The notes beneath the pieces are model-generated. The model was not told where the DNA came from. It saw nothing but the letters and a program-made list of their open reading frames with translations, and made no database searches. From positions 230,812 to 294,811 of the forward strand of contig JAFWFS010000007.1 of NCBI GenBank assembly GCA_017515475.1: DNA of 64,000 bases, read 5' to 3'. This document shows, one piece after another, positions 33,135 through 42,302 of this stretch. The position numbers and the translations under genes were made by a program. Within the stretch, counting starts at the first letter, position 1, and every line of letters starts with the position of its first letter. Source of the DNA: Erysipelotrichaceae bacterium (GTDB taxonomy: Bacteria > Bacillota_I > Bacilli_A > Erysipelotrichales > Erysipelotrichaceae).

Positions 33135-33797
33135 TTAATTCACTTTCTTTGCGTAAGTCTCTTCTGAATTTCCTATGCAGAAATAGATACTGTCGCCGAC
33201 CCTGGCATACGAGTAATCCGGATCATCAGTTCCTTTTACGACTTCAAGAACCTGGAACTTTTCTCCGTTGTAGGCCTGATGCTGTCCGTTGAACAGCGTA
33301 TCGTCATCGCGGTCTCTGGTCGGCTTGTTTCTGAATACGACCGGACCATCGGTAATTTCATACGTCATCTTACCGGCAGTATCTTCTTTCTTTCCGGCAT
33401 TGTTTGCGATCTGCTGATTCAGTGCTTCTATCGTCGCATCCTTTTCTGCCAGCTGCTTCTTATATGTTTCTTCGTTGGCAAGAACCTGCAGATAGCTGGT
33501 GTTGGCCTTTACATAGGCGGAGTGCTGCTTAAAGGCATAAATCAAAGACGCTACGCTTGTAATCAGAAGCAAAGCGATGATGATCAGACAGAGCACGAGA
33601 GAAGTATTGACTCTTCCGGTCCTTGGTTTGACTTCCCGATACTCTTCTTCGTTCTCTTCGGCATCGTCATAGAGCTCGTCATCGCTCATCTTGAAGATCG
33701 ACATGTCGATGCTTTCGGAGTTGGTAGTCGTCTTATCCTCCACAAAATCAGGGATATCTAGCGTTTCATCTTTTTCATAAGGATTCTTTTCAAACAT
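33135..33797 (-). CDS. Bitopic membrane protein, unknown
   Basis: 220 residues with an acidic cytoplasmic N-terminus (about 1-60, rich in Asp/Glu), one transmembrane segment (LVLCLIIIALLLITSVASLIY), an outside coiled coil (about 95-130, VLANEETYKKQLAEKDATIE) and a C-terminal beta-rich, SH3-like part. I take the ATG at 33797 (MFEKNPYEKD) because GAGG lies 7 bases upstream, overlapping the stop of the preceding gene. No family recognised; the layout suggests an envelope sensor or scaffold. Confidence 0.65.
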   Translation of the reverse strand: MFEKNPYEKDETLDIPDFVEDKTTTNSESIDMSIFKMSDDELYDDAEENEEEYREVKPRTGRVNTSLVLCLIIIALLLITSVASLIYAFKQHSAYVKANTSYLQVLANEETYKKQLAEKDATIEALNQQIANNAGKKEDTAGKMTYEITDGPVVFRNKPTRDRDDDTLFNGQHQAYNGEKFQVLEVVKGTDDPDYSYARVGDSIYFCIGNSEETYAKKVN

Positions 33798-33808
33798 AAT
33801 CAACCTCA

Positions 33809-35263
33809 CTATAATTCTTCTTCAGACATAATACGATATCCTTCGTATTCACCGTTCAGCAGTGCAGCCTGATTGGCGATATCGAATATCGAACTGATGA
33901 TCTTTTCTTCCGTATTCTCGCATTCCTTGATCGCATCGACGATCTGTTTCTTTTCATCGGCATTGATCTGATAGTCGTGCTTCAAGGTAATCTCTACAAA
34001 CTGTCTTAAGTTCTCTACATCCTTGAATGAGAGTCTATGCAGGACGATGACTTTATTAACCGTCAAATATTCGTTGGCGATCGCATCCTTCATGGAACAG
34101 ACACCCATGATAAAGGAAACAGACAGATACGGATAGATCTCGCGGATGTGTTCGCTGGTCTCTCTCAGTTCCTGCTCCAGGCTTTCTCTTTCCTGGTCTT
34201 CTCTCATCATCTTCATCCGCAGTTCATCGATCAGACCGCTGGTATAGACATCATCCTCTTCTCCATCAGAATCATCGTCATGAATCGGGGAAATATCGCT
34301 GAACTCTTCTGCAGGACTTTCTTCGGCGTTATCGGTGTTATCGGCAAACAGTTCATCTTCCTTATAGAGATTCTCTCTGGATGCCTGCAGGTCCTGAACC
34401 ATTCTGATAATATCGTCCTTATCGACAGAATTGCCAGGAGAAACAGAAGGCTTGTTTTCATCAGAAAGACCGTAAGGAGAGATAGTCGTATCGCTGTCAT
34501 CGAAATAGCGGAACAGTTCATCGATATATTCATCCTTTTTGTCGTCAGAAGCTTCCGCTTCGACTTCGGCTTCCGCTTTCTTCTTCATCTTTTCTTTTTC
34601 TTCTTCGCTTTCGGCTATGTCTTCATGTGCCAGAACTTCATTGAAAATGGAATCCAGTTCACGCGACTGATAATCGGCATCGTTCTGGTTGATCGATTCG
34701 CCGTTGTTTACTTTGTTTACGTTTTCCGTGATCTGCTGCAACAGTTCGTTATCCTCATCTGAAAGCGTAAACAGATTCTTGTCATCATCCGTCTGTTCAG
34801 GAATATCGACTTCCTCATAAGGAGCCTGGTAATCTACGGTATCCGGCTGAATTTCCGGAATTTCACTGTCGTTTTCAGCAAAGACGCCATCAAGGTTGTA
34901 GAAAGCAAGCAGTCTATCCAGATCGGATTCGTTGTTTCCGGCCGGCTTATTCTCCTCTTCGCTTTCATTATCGAAATCAACATCCAGCATTCTTCCAAGT
35001 TCTTCGGAAAGCGATTCCTTGTTTCCGTGCGCATCAATAAACTGATCGAATACGTCTTCTCCGGCGCTCATCAGTGAATCGACTTCAGGCGGTATTGAAC
35101 CGAAAGAAAAGCCTAAGCTTTCACTTAACTCGTTTTTCAGCGATACCAGATCAATATTCTTTAGTTCTGTTAATGTCGGATCAGATCTGTCATCCAGATG
35201 CTTATCAAGATAATCAACTGCTCTGTTAACAAAACCCAGCAACATTATGTTTTTAGGTTTCAC
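33809..35263 (-). CDS. Large acidic cytosolic protein, unknown
   Basis: 484 residues, extremely rich in Asp and Glu, with low-complexity acidic stretches and no membrane segment. N-terminal (1-90) and C-terminal (340-484) regions look folded and helical; the middle is probably disordered. The start is GTG at 35263 with AGGAGG 4 bases upstream, this ribosome-binding site lying inside the end of the methyltransferase gene (11-base overlap). It overlaps its neighbour in function perhaps: the next gene is a membrane protein with an equally acidic cytoplasmic tail. No family recognised. Confidence 0.65.
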   Translation of the reverse strand: MKPKNIMLLGFVNRAVDYLDKHLDDRSDPTLTELKNIDLVSLKNELSESLGFSFGSIPPEVDSLMSAGEDVFDQFIDAHGNKESLSEELGRMLDVDFDNESEEENKPAGNNESDLDRLLAFYNLDGVFAENDSEIPEIQPDTVDYQAPYEEVDIPEQTDDDKNLFTLSDEDNELLQQITENVNKVNNGESINQNDADYQSRELDSIFNEVLAHEDIAESEEEKEKMKKKAEAEVEAEASDDKKDEYIDELFRYFDDSDTTISPYGLSDENKPSVSPGNSVDKDDIIRMVQDLQASRENLYKEDELFADNTDNAEESPAEEFSDISPIHDDDSDGEEDDVYTSGLIDELRMKMMREDQERESLEQELRETSEHIREIYPYLSVSFIMGVCSMKDAIANEYLTVNKVIVLHRLSFKDVENLRQFVEITLKHDYQINADEKKQIVDAIKECENTEEKIISSIFDIANQAALLNGEYEGYRIMSEEEL

Positions 35264-35840
35264 GGTTCCTCCTAGTCAGTACAAAAATACCATCGCCGAT
35301 ATTATCAAACATCATTATATCAAAACGCTCATCATTATGCACCTTTTCTCGGAATTTGACGATCTTTTTGACAAGATTCCGCAGGTTTCTTGAACGGATG
35401 CTTTCAGGATCGTAGATCAGACCGTGAAAAACCATATTGTCGAAAACCATGACACCGTCGCTTTTAAGATTATCCAGAAACATTTCCAGATATTTTCCAT
35501 ACTGGGCCTTAGCGGCATCGACAAAAATCAGATCGTACAGTTTATCCGTTCTGAAATCCTCTATTGCGATCAGATATGGAGTAATCCGATCGGATAGGCC
35601 ATTATCCGCGATGTTTTTTATCGCTTCCCGGTACAGTTCTTCATTCTTTTCCAGTGTATCGACACGAATATCCTTATCCAGTCCGGCCATCTGTATCGCA
35701 GAATATCCTACTGCCGTTCCCAGTTCCAGTATATCTCTGCAGTTTCGCTCTTTAATGATATTTAAAAGAAAGGCAAGCCCTTCATCCTTGATGATTGGCA
35801 CGCCTTCCTTTAATGCTTTTTCTTTTAATGTATCACTCAT
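35253..35840 (-). CDS. trmR: O-methyltransferase, YrrM/TrmR-like
   Basis: A 195-residue class I SAM methyltransferase of the COMT-like family: LELGTAVGYSAIQMAG (motif I), DLIFVDAAKAQYGKYLEMF (metal-binding Asp) and VMVFDNMVFHG. The bacterial YrrM branch methylates 5-hydroxyuridine in tRNA wobble positions (TrmR), which I infer here. The ATG at 35840 overlaps the stop of the phosphohexomutase gene as ATGA; a longer upstream frame would be inside that gene. Confidence 0.8.
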   Translation of the reverse strand: MSDTLKEKALKEGVPIIKDEGLAFLLNIIKERNCRDILELGTAVGYSAIQMAGLDKDIRVDTLEKNEELYREAIKNIADNGLSDRITPYLIAIEDFRTDKLYDLIFVDAAKAQYGKYLEMFLDNLKSDGVMVFDNMVFHGLIYDPESIRSRNLRNLVKKIVKFREKVHNDERFDIMMFDNIGDGIFVLTRRNRET

Positions 35841-37513
35841 TGCATGATCTGCTTCACATAGTCGATGAAGCCGGTACACTTTTCTTTCGCCTTTTCCATG
35901 CTTGTATCCTTTACGGAAAGATAGCACTTGCATTTAGGCTCCGTACCGGATGGCCTGATCGCTATGAAGGAACCATCCTCCAGATAATATTTTAATACAT
36001 CGGAGACATCGTGTTCAGCAAAATCATTCACCTGATCGCCTTCATATACTTTCTGAAGCTTGTAATCTTCGATCTTCAGTGTCCTGTAGCCAGGAATCTG
36101 CAACGGATTGTTTCTGACATTGGTCATGATCTGCTGCAGCTTCACAGCACCGTCGGCACCCGGAAGCATGATGGAGAACTGCGTATCGTAGTAGTACCCC
36201 ACCTTGTCATAGGCTTCATTCATGACATCCATCAGAGTCTTGCCCTGTTCCAGATAGTATGCGCAGGCTTCCGCCAGAAGCAGGCAGGCCTGGGTGGCAT
36301 CCTTATCTCTGACGAACGGTCTGATCAGGGAACCGTAAGACTCCTCATAGCCGAAAACATAGTTCTTTTCATGCGTCGTTTCATACTGTCTGACCTTGTT
36401 GCCGATGTATTTGAAACCGGTCAGCGTTCTTTCGTTGTCGCAGCCGTGATATCTGGCAATCGCTTCACCGATGTCGCTGGTAACGATCGTATTGAACATG
36501 CAAGGGTTTTCTACCTTGATGCCTAGATCTTCATAAGAAGAAAGGATGTACTCCAAAAGCAATGCTCCGGTCTGGTTGCCGTTTAATACGATGTAGTCAC
36601 CATGATGCAGGATACCTACGCCCATTCTGTCGCCATCCGGATCGGTAACCAGAAGCAGTTTGGCATTGATCTGCTTCGCAAGTTTCAGCACTTCCTCATA
36701 GGCTCCCGGTTCTTCCGGATTCGGTGTTTTTGTTGCCGAGAAAGCAGGATCAAATACCGACTGGCTTTCGACAGCTACTACATCATAACCGGCCATCTTT
36801 AATGTATCCATGACCGGATAATAGGAAGTACCGTGTTCCGGAGAGAAAGCGATCTTGAAGTCTTTGTTTAGACCTTTTCTTAACTGAATGGACAGACAGT
36901 CGGCATAGTAGGCATCGTCTACTTCCTTGTTGACGATATGGATCAGACTCTCATCATAATTCTCAGGAGGAAGAATATCCAGAATATCACCAAGTTTTCC
37001 GATTTCGTCGATAACCTTGGCGGCAAGCTCCGGAATCAGCTGACAGCCGGTCTCGTCATAGAGCTTGTAACCGTTGTATTCCTTCGGATTGTGAGAAGCG
37101 GTAATCATGATGCCGCCGTCGCACTTGAAGTATCTGACTGTATAGGACAGTTCCGGAGTCGGCCTTAACGAATCAAAGATATAGGTCTCGATACCGTTGG
37201 CTGCAAGAAGTCTTGCACAGTCGAACGCGAATTCCTTGGAATTGTATCTGTTGTCATAAGCAATCGCTACGGAATGTTTGCTGTTCTTGTTCAGATAATT
37301 CGCAAATCCAAGCGTCGCTTTTCTTATCGTATAAATGTTCAGACGGTTCGGGCCAAGACCCATCAAGCCTCTCATGCCTGCCGTACCGAAGGCAACATCC
37401 GTATAGAATGCATCCTTGATCTCCTGTTCACTTAACGCCTTCAGTTCCTCTTTTGTTTCTATGCTTAAATTGGGATGGTTCAGCCATCTTTCATAATTCT
37501 CTCTGTAATCCAT
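35837..37513 (-). CDS. pgcA: Phosphoglucomutase / phosphomannomutase
   Basis: Alpha-D-phosphohexomutase interconverting glucose-1- and glucose-6-phosphate, feeding UDP-glucose for envelope glycolipids. About 558 residues. Active-site phosphoserine in MITASHNPKEYNGYKLYD, metal loop VTDPDGDRMGVG, sugar loop FGYEESYGSLIRPF, phosphate loop RPSGTEPKCKCYL. ATG at 37513 is chosen for GAGGAG 6 bases upstream. Similar to Bacillus PgcA. Confidence 0.93.
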   Translation of the reverse strand: MDYRENYERWLNHPNLSIETKEELKALSEQEIKDAFYTDVAFGTAGMRGLMGLGPNRLNIYTIRKATLGFANYLNKNSKHSVAIAYDNRYNSKEFAFDCARLLAANGIETYIFDSLRPTPELSYTVRYFKCDGGIMITASHNPKEYNGYKLYDETGCQLIPELAAKVIDEIGKLGDILDILPPENYDESLIHIVNKEVDDAYYADCLSIQLRKGLNKDFKIAFSPEHGTSYYPVMDTLKMAGYDVVAVESQSVFDPAFSATKTPNPEEPGAYEEVLKLAKQINAKLLLVTDPDGDRMGVGILHHGDYIVLNGNQTGALLLEYILSSYEDLGIKVENPCMFNTIVTSDIGEAIARYHGCDNERTLTGFKYIGNKVRQYETTHEKNYVFGYEESYGSLIRPFVRDKDATQACLLLAEACAYYLEQGKTLMDVMNEAYDKVGYYYDTQFSIMLPGADGAVKLQQIMTNVRNNPLQIPGYRTLKIEDYKLQKVYEGDQVNDFAEHDVSDVLKYYLEDGSFIAIRPSGTEPKCKCYLSVKDTSMEKAKEKCTGFIDYVKQIMQ

Positions 37514-37530
37514 AGTTCTCCTCGTCAATT

Positions 37531-37559
37531 AAAAACAAGGGAAGAATCTCTCTTCCCTT
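37531..37559 (-). terminator. Terminator of ptsH
   Basis: Stem AAGGGAAGA/TCTTCCCTT with a 5-base loop followed by GTTTTTAATT on the minus strand; lies between ptsH and pgcA. Confidence 0.85.
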
Positions 37560-37575
37560 TCTTTAAGCTTTTTGA

Positions 37576-37842
37576 TTACTCAATAACCTTTTGTGTTCTC
37601 AAGATTTCTTCGATAGCTGTAATCGCTGTGTCTTCATCTTCGCCTTCACAAGTAATGGTGATTTCAGACTGTGTAGGGATACCTAGCGACATAACACCCA
37701 TAATAGATTTCATGTTTACAGATCTTTCTTTAAAAGAAACCTTAACATCACATTTGAATTTACTTGCAGCGTTCACAGCAACAGTTGCAGGACGAGCGTG
37801 TAAACCTACCGGATCAATAACTAATACATTGATTTCCTTCAT
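37576..37842 (-). CDS. ptsH: Phosphocarrier protein HPr
   Basis: 88-residue phosphotransfer protein of the sugar PTS. Active His15 in GLHARPAT and the regulatory Ser46 in MKSIMGVMSL are both present, so HPr(Ser-P) can serve as CcpA co-repressor. It is monocistronic here, not linked to ptsI. AGGAGG precedes the ATG by 6 bases. Its promoter is consensus-like with two cre-like operators, suggesting catabolite control of HPr supply. Confidence 0.96.
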   Translation of the reverse strand: MKEINVLVIDPVGLHARPATVAVNAASKFKCDVKVSFKERSVNMKSIMGVMSLGIPTQSEITITCEGEDEDTAITAIEEILRTQKVIE

Positions 37843-37887
37843 GTCGGTCCTCCTTTTCTATTAGATATACAAACATATATCATATTT

Positions 37888-37916
37888 ATTATATAAATGA
37901 AAGCGCTTTAATTCAA
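37888..37916 (-). promoter_or_regulatory. Sigma-A-type promoter of ptsH
   Basis: Minus strand -35 TTGAAT (37916-37911), 17-base spacer, -10 TATAAT (37893-37888). Leader of about 40 bases with AGGAGG. Confidence 0.8.
37898..37911. promoter_or_regulatory. cre-like operator 1 inside the ptsH promoter spacer
   Basis: TGAAAGCGCTTTAA matches the CcpA operator TGWNANCGNTNWCA at all but one constrained position. It fills the spacer between -35 and -10. Confidence 0.6.
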
Positions 37917-37917
37917 G

Positions 37918-37931
37918 TGAAAGCGCTACTG
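37918..37931. promoter_or_regulatory. cre-like operator 2 upstream of the ptsH -35
   Basis: TGAAAGCGCTACTG repeats the first 10 bases of operator 1 exactly 20 bp (about two helical turns) away, just upstream of the -35; the second half is poorer. Confidence 0.45.
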
Positions 37932-37941
37932 TTTCATTCGA

Positions 37942-38400
37942 TTATTTATGATATGTTTCATGGTTCAGGATCTTGAAACTTCGATAGATCTGTTCCAGAA
38001 GAATCAGTCTTGTCATCTGGTGCAGAAAGGTCAGATCGGACAGTTTCAGCGATTCATCCGCCCGTCTTCTTAATCTGTCATCCAGACCCAAAGAACCGCC
38101 GATCACAAAAACAATACGCGGATTGCGGATAAACAGTTTATCCAGCTTCTCCGCCAGCGACAAAGAATCAATGGATTTGCCGTGCAGATCCAGAAGAATC
38201 ACATATTCATCGTCCCTGATCTTTTCCAAAATCCGATCCGCCTCAACAGACAGAACGGCCTTCTCGTCAGATCCGATACTCTCATCTTTTACTTCAATCA
38301 TCTCAAGACGGTGATAATGGCTGATCTTTGAGGCGTAATCATCGATCAGATTCTTGAGATTCCTGTCTTTTATTCTTCCGACACAGACGATCTTAATCAT
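37942..38400 (-). CDS. rlmH: 23S rRNA (pseudouridine1915-N3)-methyltransferase
   Basis: 152-residue SPOUT methyltransferase acting on helix 69 of 23S rRNA in whole ribosomes. IKIVCVGRIKD start, the SAM knot VFVIGGSLGLDDRLRRRADES and the C-terminal RLILLEQIYRSFKILNHETYHK are diagnostic. It overlaps htrA by 8 bases at its start. Confidence 0.96.
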   Translation of the reverse strand: MIKIVCVGRIKDRNLKNLIDDYASKISHYHRLEMIEVKDESIGSDEKAVLSVEADRILEKIRDDEYVILLDLHGKSIDSLSLAEKLDKLFIRNPRIVFVIGGSLGLDDRLRRRADESLKLSDLTFLHQMTRLILLEQIYRSFKILNHETYHK

Positions 38401-39433
38401 TCCCGATACTTAACGTTAATGTTTCGTTGTTTCTTAATACTTCGAAAGAATATGTCTCATACGGCTGATAGGAAACCTGCAGATACTCGTTCAGACCATC
38501 CAGCGGAACATCGTTTATCATAACGACAATATCGCCCGGTTTTATTCCGGCAGCAGAAGCCAGAGAATTATCCATGGTCTTCTGCACAAACAATCCGGAA
38601 ATCGTCTGAATATCCAGATTCAAATTGGCTTTTTCATAGTTAGGCATCTCTTTGATATAGGTTCCTTTTATGCCGATATCGGCTTTCATGTCATCCTGCC
38701 CAGAGATGATTCTTTCCGCAACAGCTTTGATCTCGTTTGCGGTTACCGCAAAACACATCCTCTCATCCAGAGACATCGTAATCATGCCGGTCACTTCGCC
38801 GTTCATATTGAGAAGAGGGCCTCCGGAATAACCCGGGATCAGAGAAGATGACAGTTCTATCACATCAAGGCAGTATTCGTATGTTTCATAATTAAACGAG
38901 ACGCTGTTCTCGATCGTCAGTCTTTCGTTCGCAATCATTCCCAGCTGGACACTCCCGGCATAGTCAAGCGAGACAGGCGTTCCGATGCAGATCACAAACT
39001 CGCCTTTCTTCAACAGTGTCGCATCTCCTATTCTCACAGGAGAGACCTGATAAGGACATTCCAGTTCCAGAACAGCCAGATCCGTATAGATGTCATAGCC
39101 TTTCATTGTTGCATTCACGCTGTAGGACGATCCGAATATGACAGTAACGTTAGTTGCGTCCTCAATGCCATGGTAGGCAGTCAGAATATAGACTGTATCT
39201 CCATCCTGCCGATAGATAAAACCGCTCAGAACACTTCCATCCGCACTGATAGAAACGATCGAAGAACCGTTGTCTTCAACGACTTTTGAAAAATCGGTAG
39301 AAAAACCCGAAACGTTGTATTCGTTGATGATCTGTTGCTTGCTTACGATACTGTTCGGCCTGAATGAAAGAATCATCAGCCACGCTGACAGAATCAGGAT
39401 CAAGATATATATGAGTCGATTATTCTTTTTCAT
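38393..39433 (-). CDS. htrA: HtrA-like membrane serine protease with PDZ domain
   Basis: 346 residues, envelope quality-control protease. One N-terminal membrane segment (about 8-24), trypsin-like domain with His88 (TAYHGI), Asp118 (YTDLAVLEL) and Ser203 (GYSGGPLL), then a PDZ domain (about 255-340, ASAAGIKPGDIVVMINDVPL). The usual GNSGGP is GYSGGP. Rather divergent, but the triad is complete. An extended -10 TGATAGAAT lies exactly 6 bases before the ATG and overlaps the stop codon of the M23 gene, giving a leaderless htrA-rlmH mRNA. Confidence 0.9.
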   Translation of the reverse strand: MKKNNRLIYILILILSAWLMILSFRPNSIVSKQQIINEYNVSGFSTDFSKVVEDNGSSIVSISADGSVLSGFIYRQDGDTVYILTAYHGIEDATNVTVIFGSSYSVNATMKGYDIYTDLAVLELECPYQVSPVRIGDATLLKKGEFVICIGTPVSLDYAGSVQLGMIANERLTIENSVSFNYETYEYCLDVIELSSSLIPGYSGGPLLNMNGEVTGMITMSLDERMCFAVTANEIKAVAERIISGQDDMKADIGIKGTYIKEMPNYEKANLNLDIQTISGLFVQKTMDNSLASAAGIKPGDIVVMINDVPLDGLNEYLQVSYQPYETYSFEVLRNNETLTLSIGND

Positions 39434-39439
39434 ATCTGT

Positions 39440-39448
39440 ATTCTATCA
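39440..39448 (-). promoter_or_regulatory. Extended -10 of leaderless htrA promoter
   Basis: TGATAGAAT, spacer ACAGAT (6 bases), ATG. The TGA of the -10 is also the M23 gene's stop codon. Confidence 0.55.
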
Positions 39449-40957
39449 GTCGATCAGTTCACAAGGCAAATAGTAGCAGGCATTCACTCTCGTGCCGTTG
39501 ACTTCAAACGTCAGGTGAAGGTGTACGCCTTCCGAAGAACCGGTATTGCCCATCTGTCCGATGATCTGTCCTCTGCTGACGTTCTGTCCCGCTTCAACAT
39601 AGGCAGGAACATTCAGATGCATATAGAAGGTTCTGACACCGTTCTGATGGTTGATGATGCAGAAGTTGCCCATGTCATAACGGTATCCCGTACCATCCAC
39701 AACACCGCTGTCTACGGCATATATAGCCGCATACTTTTCGTAACGGTTGATGATATCTGTTCCGGTATGACCCAGATAACAGCCGAAGTGACAGGTTATG
39801 TGCGGGTTATCGACCGGCCAGATGTAGTTGCCTGTACCGATCATGACGACCTGCTTGGTGCCTACGGCAATAACGCCGCGTTTCGGCTGCTTGATTACGT
39901 TCTCAGACAGCGCTTTGCCTGATTCCAGAACGCCGTTGATCCAGGTCTCTTCGTACAGAACGTTCTTGATTCCCGATTCTTCCTGTACGCGAACTTCATA
40001 TTTGCCCATTTCCAATGAACTGTCTTCGACATATTCCGGAGTTTCCGGCGTAATGGACTGCTGCGTAAGACGTTCCTTGGTAACTTCAATCGTAATCGGC
40101 GATGTATAGTAAGTAACATTCAGCTCCATTCCCGGAACGATCAGCTGATTTTCGCTTGCCAGAACACCTTTGTTCAGCATAACCAGCTGTTTCGGGCTCA
40201 TATCGCCAAAGCGATATCCGACACCCTGCAAGGTATCGCCTTCCCTGACCGTATAGGATTCCCTCTCCTCGTTTCTGCCGTAGCACAGGAAATCGTAGAT
40301 CTCATCGGCGTTCCTGAATATATCATCCGGAGAAACGATCGCTTCTTTCGTCTGTATCGTTTCCTGCAGTATCGCATTCTTTTCTACGCTTCCCAGTTCC
40401 GTCGGAGAAGGGATCAGCTGGTTGTTGGTGATCTTGATCAGCGTTTCTTCCGAAACGAAGTTCTTAAAAAACAATTCCAGGGCATTGGAAAAATCCTTAT
40501 AGTCCTTGACATAAATGATCTCATAGATACCTTCTGCAGTAGAAAACTCAACGGCTGTCGTCTTAACACCCAGCAGACTGTTTTCTGCAAGATAATTCAT
40601 GATCTGATCATCGACATTCTCAAAATGAATGAACGACTTCTCTTCAGCGATATAGATATCATTGCTGAGACCAAGTTCCGTATTCGGGAAATCTTTTTCG
40701 TAATCGCGGTATCTATCGGCGATCATACTGTTAAGGTGGTCCAGATCCGATATGACTCCAATCAGTTTGCCTTTGTAATAGATCTTGTGATATGCGACTT
40801 CATCCTGACCATAGGAAAGCACTCTCTGAGGAACCAGAGAGCTGTCAATCTCAATATTTGCTTCGATCTGCTCCGGTCTGCCGATCAGTTCCGGAAGGAA
40901 TACGACGATTACCATTGCCAGAATCAGAGACAGAAGCACTACGATGACTTTTTTCAA
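39446..40957 (-). CDS. M23 family peptidoglycan endopeptidase with LysM and G5-like domains
   Basis: 503 residues, exported and anchored by an N-terminal membrane segment (VIVVLLSLILAMVIVVFLP). A LysM module (YTVREGDTLQGVGYRFGDMS, about 240-285), a G5-like stretch (about 295-370) and a C-terminal M23 LytM domain follow. Zinc ligands are visible: His in CHFGCYLGHTGTDI with its Asp, and HLHLTF. It should cut peptide cross-links. The TTG start at 40957 overlaps the dnaB stop, with GGGGAG upstream. Confidence 0.88.
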   Translation of the reverse strand: MKKVIVVLLSLILAMVIVVFLPELIGRPEQIEANIEIDSSLVPQRVLSYGQDEVAYHKIYYKGKLIGVISDLDHLNSMIADRYRDYEKDFPNTELGLSNDIYIAEEKSFIHFENVDDQIMNYLAENSLLGVKTTAVEFSTAEGIYEIIYVKDYKDFSNALELFFKNFVSEETLIKITNNQLIPSPTELGSVEKNAILQETIQTKEAIVSPDDIFRNADEIYDFLCYGRNEERESYTVREGDTLQGVGYRFGDMSPKQLVMLNKGVLASENQLIVPGMELNVTYYTSPITIEVTKERLTQQSITPETPEYVEDSSLEMGKYEVRVQEESGIKNVLYEETWINGVLESGKALSENVIKQPKRGVIAVGTKQVVMIGTGNYIWPVDNPHITCHFGCYLGHTGTDIINRYEKYAAIYAVDSGVVDGTGYRYDMGNFCIINHQNGVRTFYMHLNVPAYVEAGQNVSRGQIIGQMGNTGSSEGVHLHLTFEVNGTRVNACYYLPCELID

Positions 40958-42300
40958 TAATTCTCCCCTACACTGTTTTTAATGCCGTAGAAAGCATTGA
41001 TCTCTTTCTCAAAAGCCAGAACCACTTTACCGGTAGGACCGTTTCGATGCTTGGCAATCAGCAGTTCAACATCTTCTCTTTCACTCTCGGCATTCTCTTC
41101 CCTGTTATAATAGGCATCACGGTACAGAAACAGTACCAGGTCGGCGTCCTGCTCCAGAGCTCCGGATTCTCTTAAGTCCGAAAGCATCGGTCTTTTATCC
41201 TGTCTGGATTCAACGCTGCGGGACAGCTGAGATACCGCTATTACCGGAACATTCAGCTCTCTGGCCATGGCTTTCAGACGGCGGGATATCTCGGATACTT
41301 CCTGCTGCCTCGAATCCGATTTACCGGTTGCCTGGATCAGCTGAATGTAGTCGACAATGATCATGTAAAGACCGTTGTCCTGCGCCAGTTTTCTGGCCTT
41401 GGCATACATTTCCGATACCTTGATGCCAGGCGTGTCATCGATAAAGAAATTCTGTTTCTTCAACTGCTGGGATGCTTCATTGATCCTGGACCACTCTTCA
41501 TCATTCAGATTGCCTGTCCTCAATTTCTGGATCTCTACCTTAGACTTTGCGGCAAGGATTCTCATCGCGACCTGTTCCGAAGGCATTTCTATGGAGAATA
41601 TCGCAATGGAACCGTGGGTAACGGAAGCGGAATTCATTGCGATGTTCAAGGCCAGAGAAGTCTTGCCCATGGAAGGACGGGCAGCGACTATGATCAGATC
41701 TCCCTTCTGAAAACCGGCCGTTTTCTTATCCAGATCGGCATACAATGACCTGATTCCGGTTATATCCGAACCGGCTTCCTGTATCGCTTCAATGTGTTTC
41801 AGATAGGCATCGAACACTTCTTCGCCTGTCTTAAAGTCGGAACTGAGTTTCGATCTGGTTACTTCCGTGACTTTTCTTTCTACGCTCTCCAGCATCTCGT
41901 CGACACTGATCTGGGAGTTGTATGCGTCATTGGATATCTCTTCACCTACTTTAATGACTTTACGTGCCAGAGACTTGTTTTTGATGATGGCGATGTAGTC
42001 CTTTGTATTGTTTGCGGATATGGTCGCGTTGACCAGCTGCATCAGATAATCCAGACCGCCGATACGGTCGTACACGCCAAAATCCTTCAGTTTCGTAGAT
42101 AGAGAAACGGTATCGACCTGTTCCCTTTTCTCGTACATGGCTGACATGACGTTATAGATATGCTGGTGCTTTTCCAGATAAAAATCATCCGCCTTGATTT
42201 CGGCTTCCGCGCACTGACGCATCGCTTCAGGATACAGCATGATATTTCCCAGAAGAGACTCTTCCGCTTCTATGGAATAAGGCATTGATTTGTTGCTCAT
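40954..42300 (-). CDS. dnaB: Replicative DNA helicase DnaB
   Basis: 448-residue hexameric helicase (called DnaC in Bacillus). N-terminal domain SIEAEESLLGNIMLYPEAM, RecA-like core with Walker A AARPSMGKTSLALNIA and the DnaB H3 motif. It follows rplI by 2 bases, with GAGGA upstream of ATG. Conserved yybS-gdpP-rplI-dnaB order. Confidence 0.97.
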   Translation of the reverse strand: MSNKSMPYSIEAEESLLGNIMLYPEAMRQCAEAEIKADDFYLEKHQHIYNVMSAMYEKREQVDTVSLSTKLKDFGVYDRIGGLDYLMQLVNATISANNTKDYIAIIKNKSLARKVIKVGEEISNDAYNSQISVDEMLESVERKVTEVTRSKLSSDFKTGEEVFDAYLKHIEAIQEAGSDITGIRSLYADLDKKTAGFQKGDLIIVAARPSMGKTSLALNIAMNSASVTHGSIAIFSIEMPSEQVAMRILAAKSKVEIQKLRTGNLNDEEWSRINEASQQLKKQNFFIDDTPGIKVSEMYAKARKLAQDNGLYMIIVDYIQLIQATGKSDSRQQEVSEISRRLKAMARELNVPVIAVSQLSRSVESRQDKRPMLSDLRESGALEQDADLVLFLYRDAYYNREENAESEREDVELLIAKHRNGPTGKVVLAFEKEINAFYGIKNSVGENY

Positions 42301-42302
42301 GT

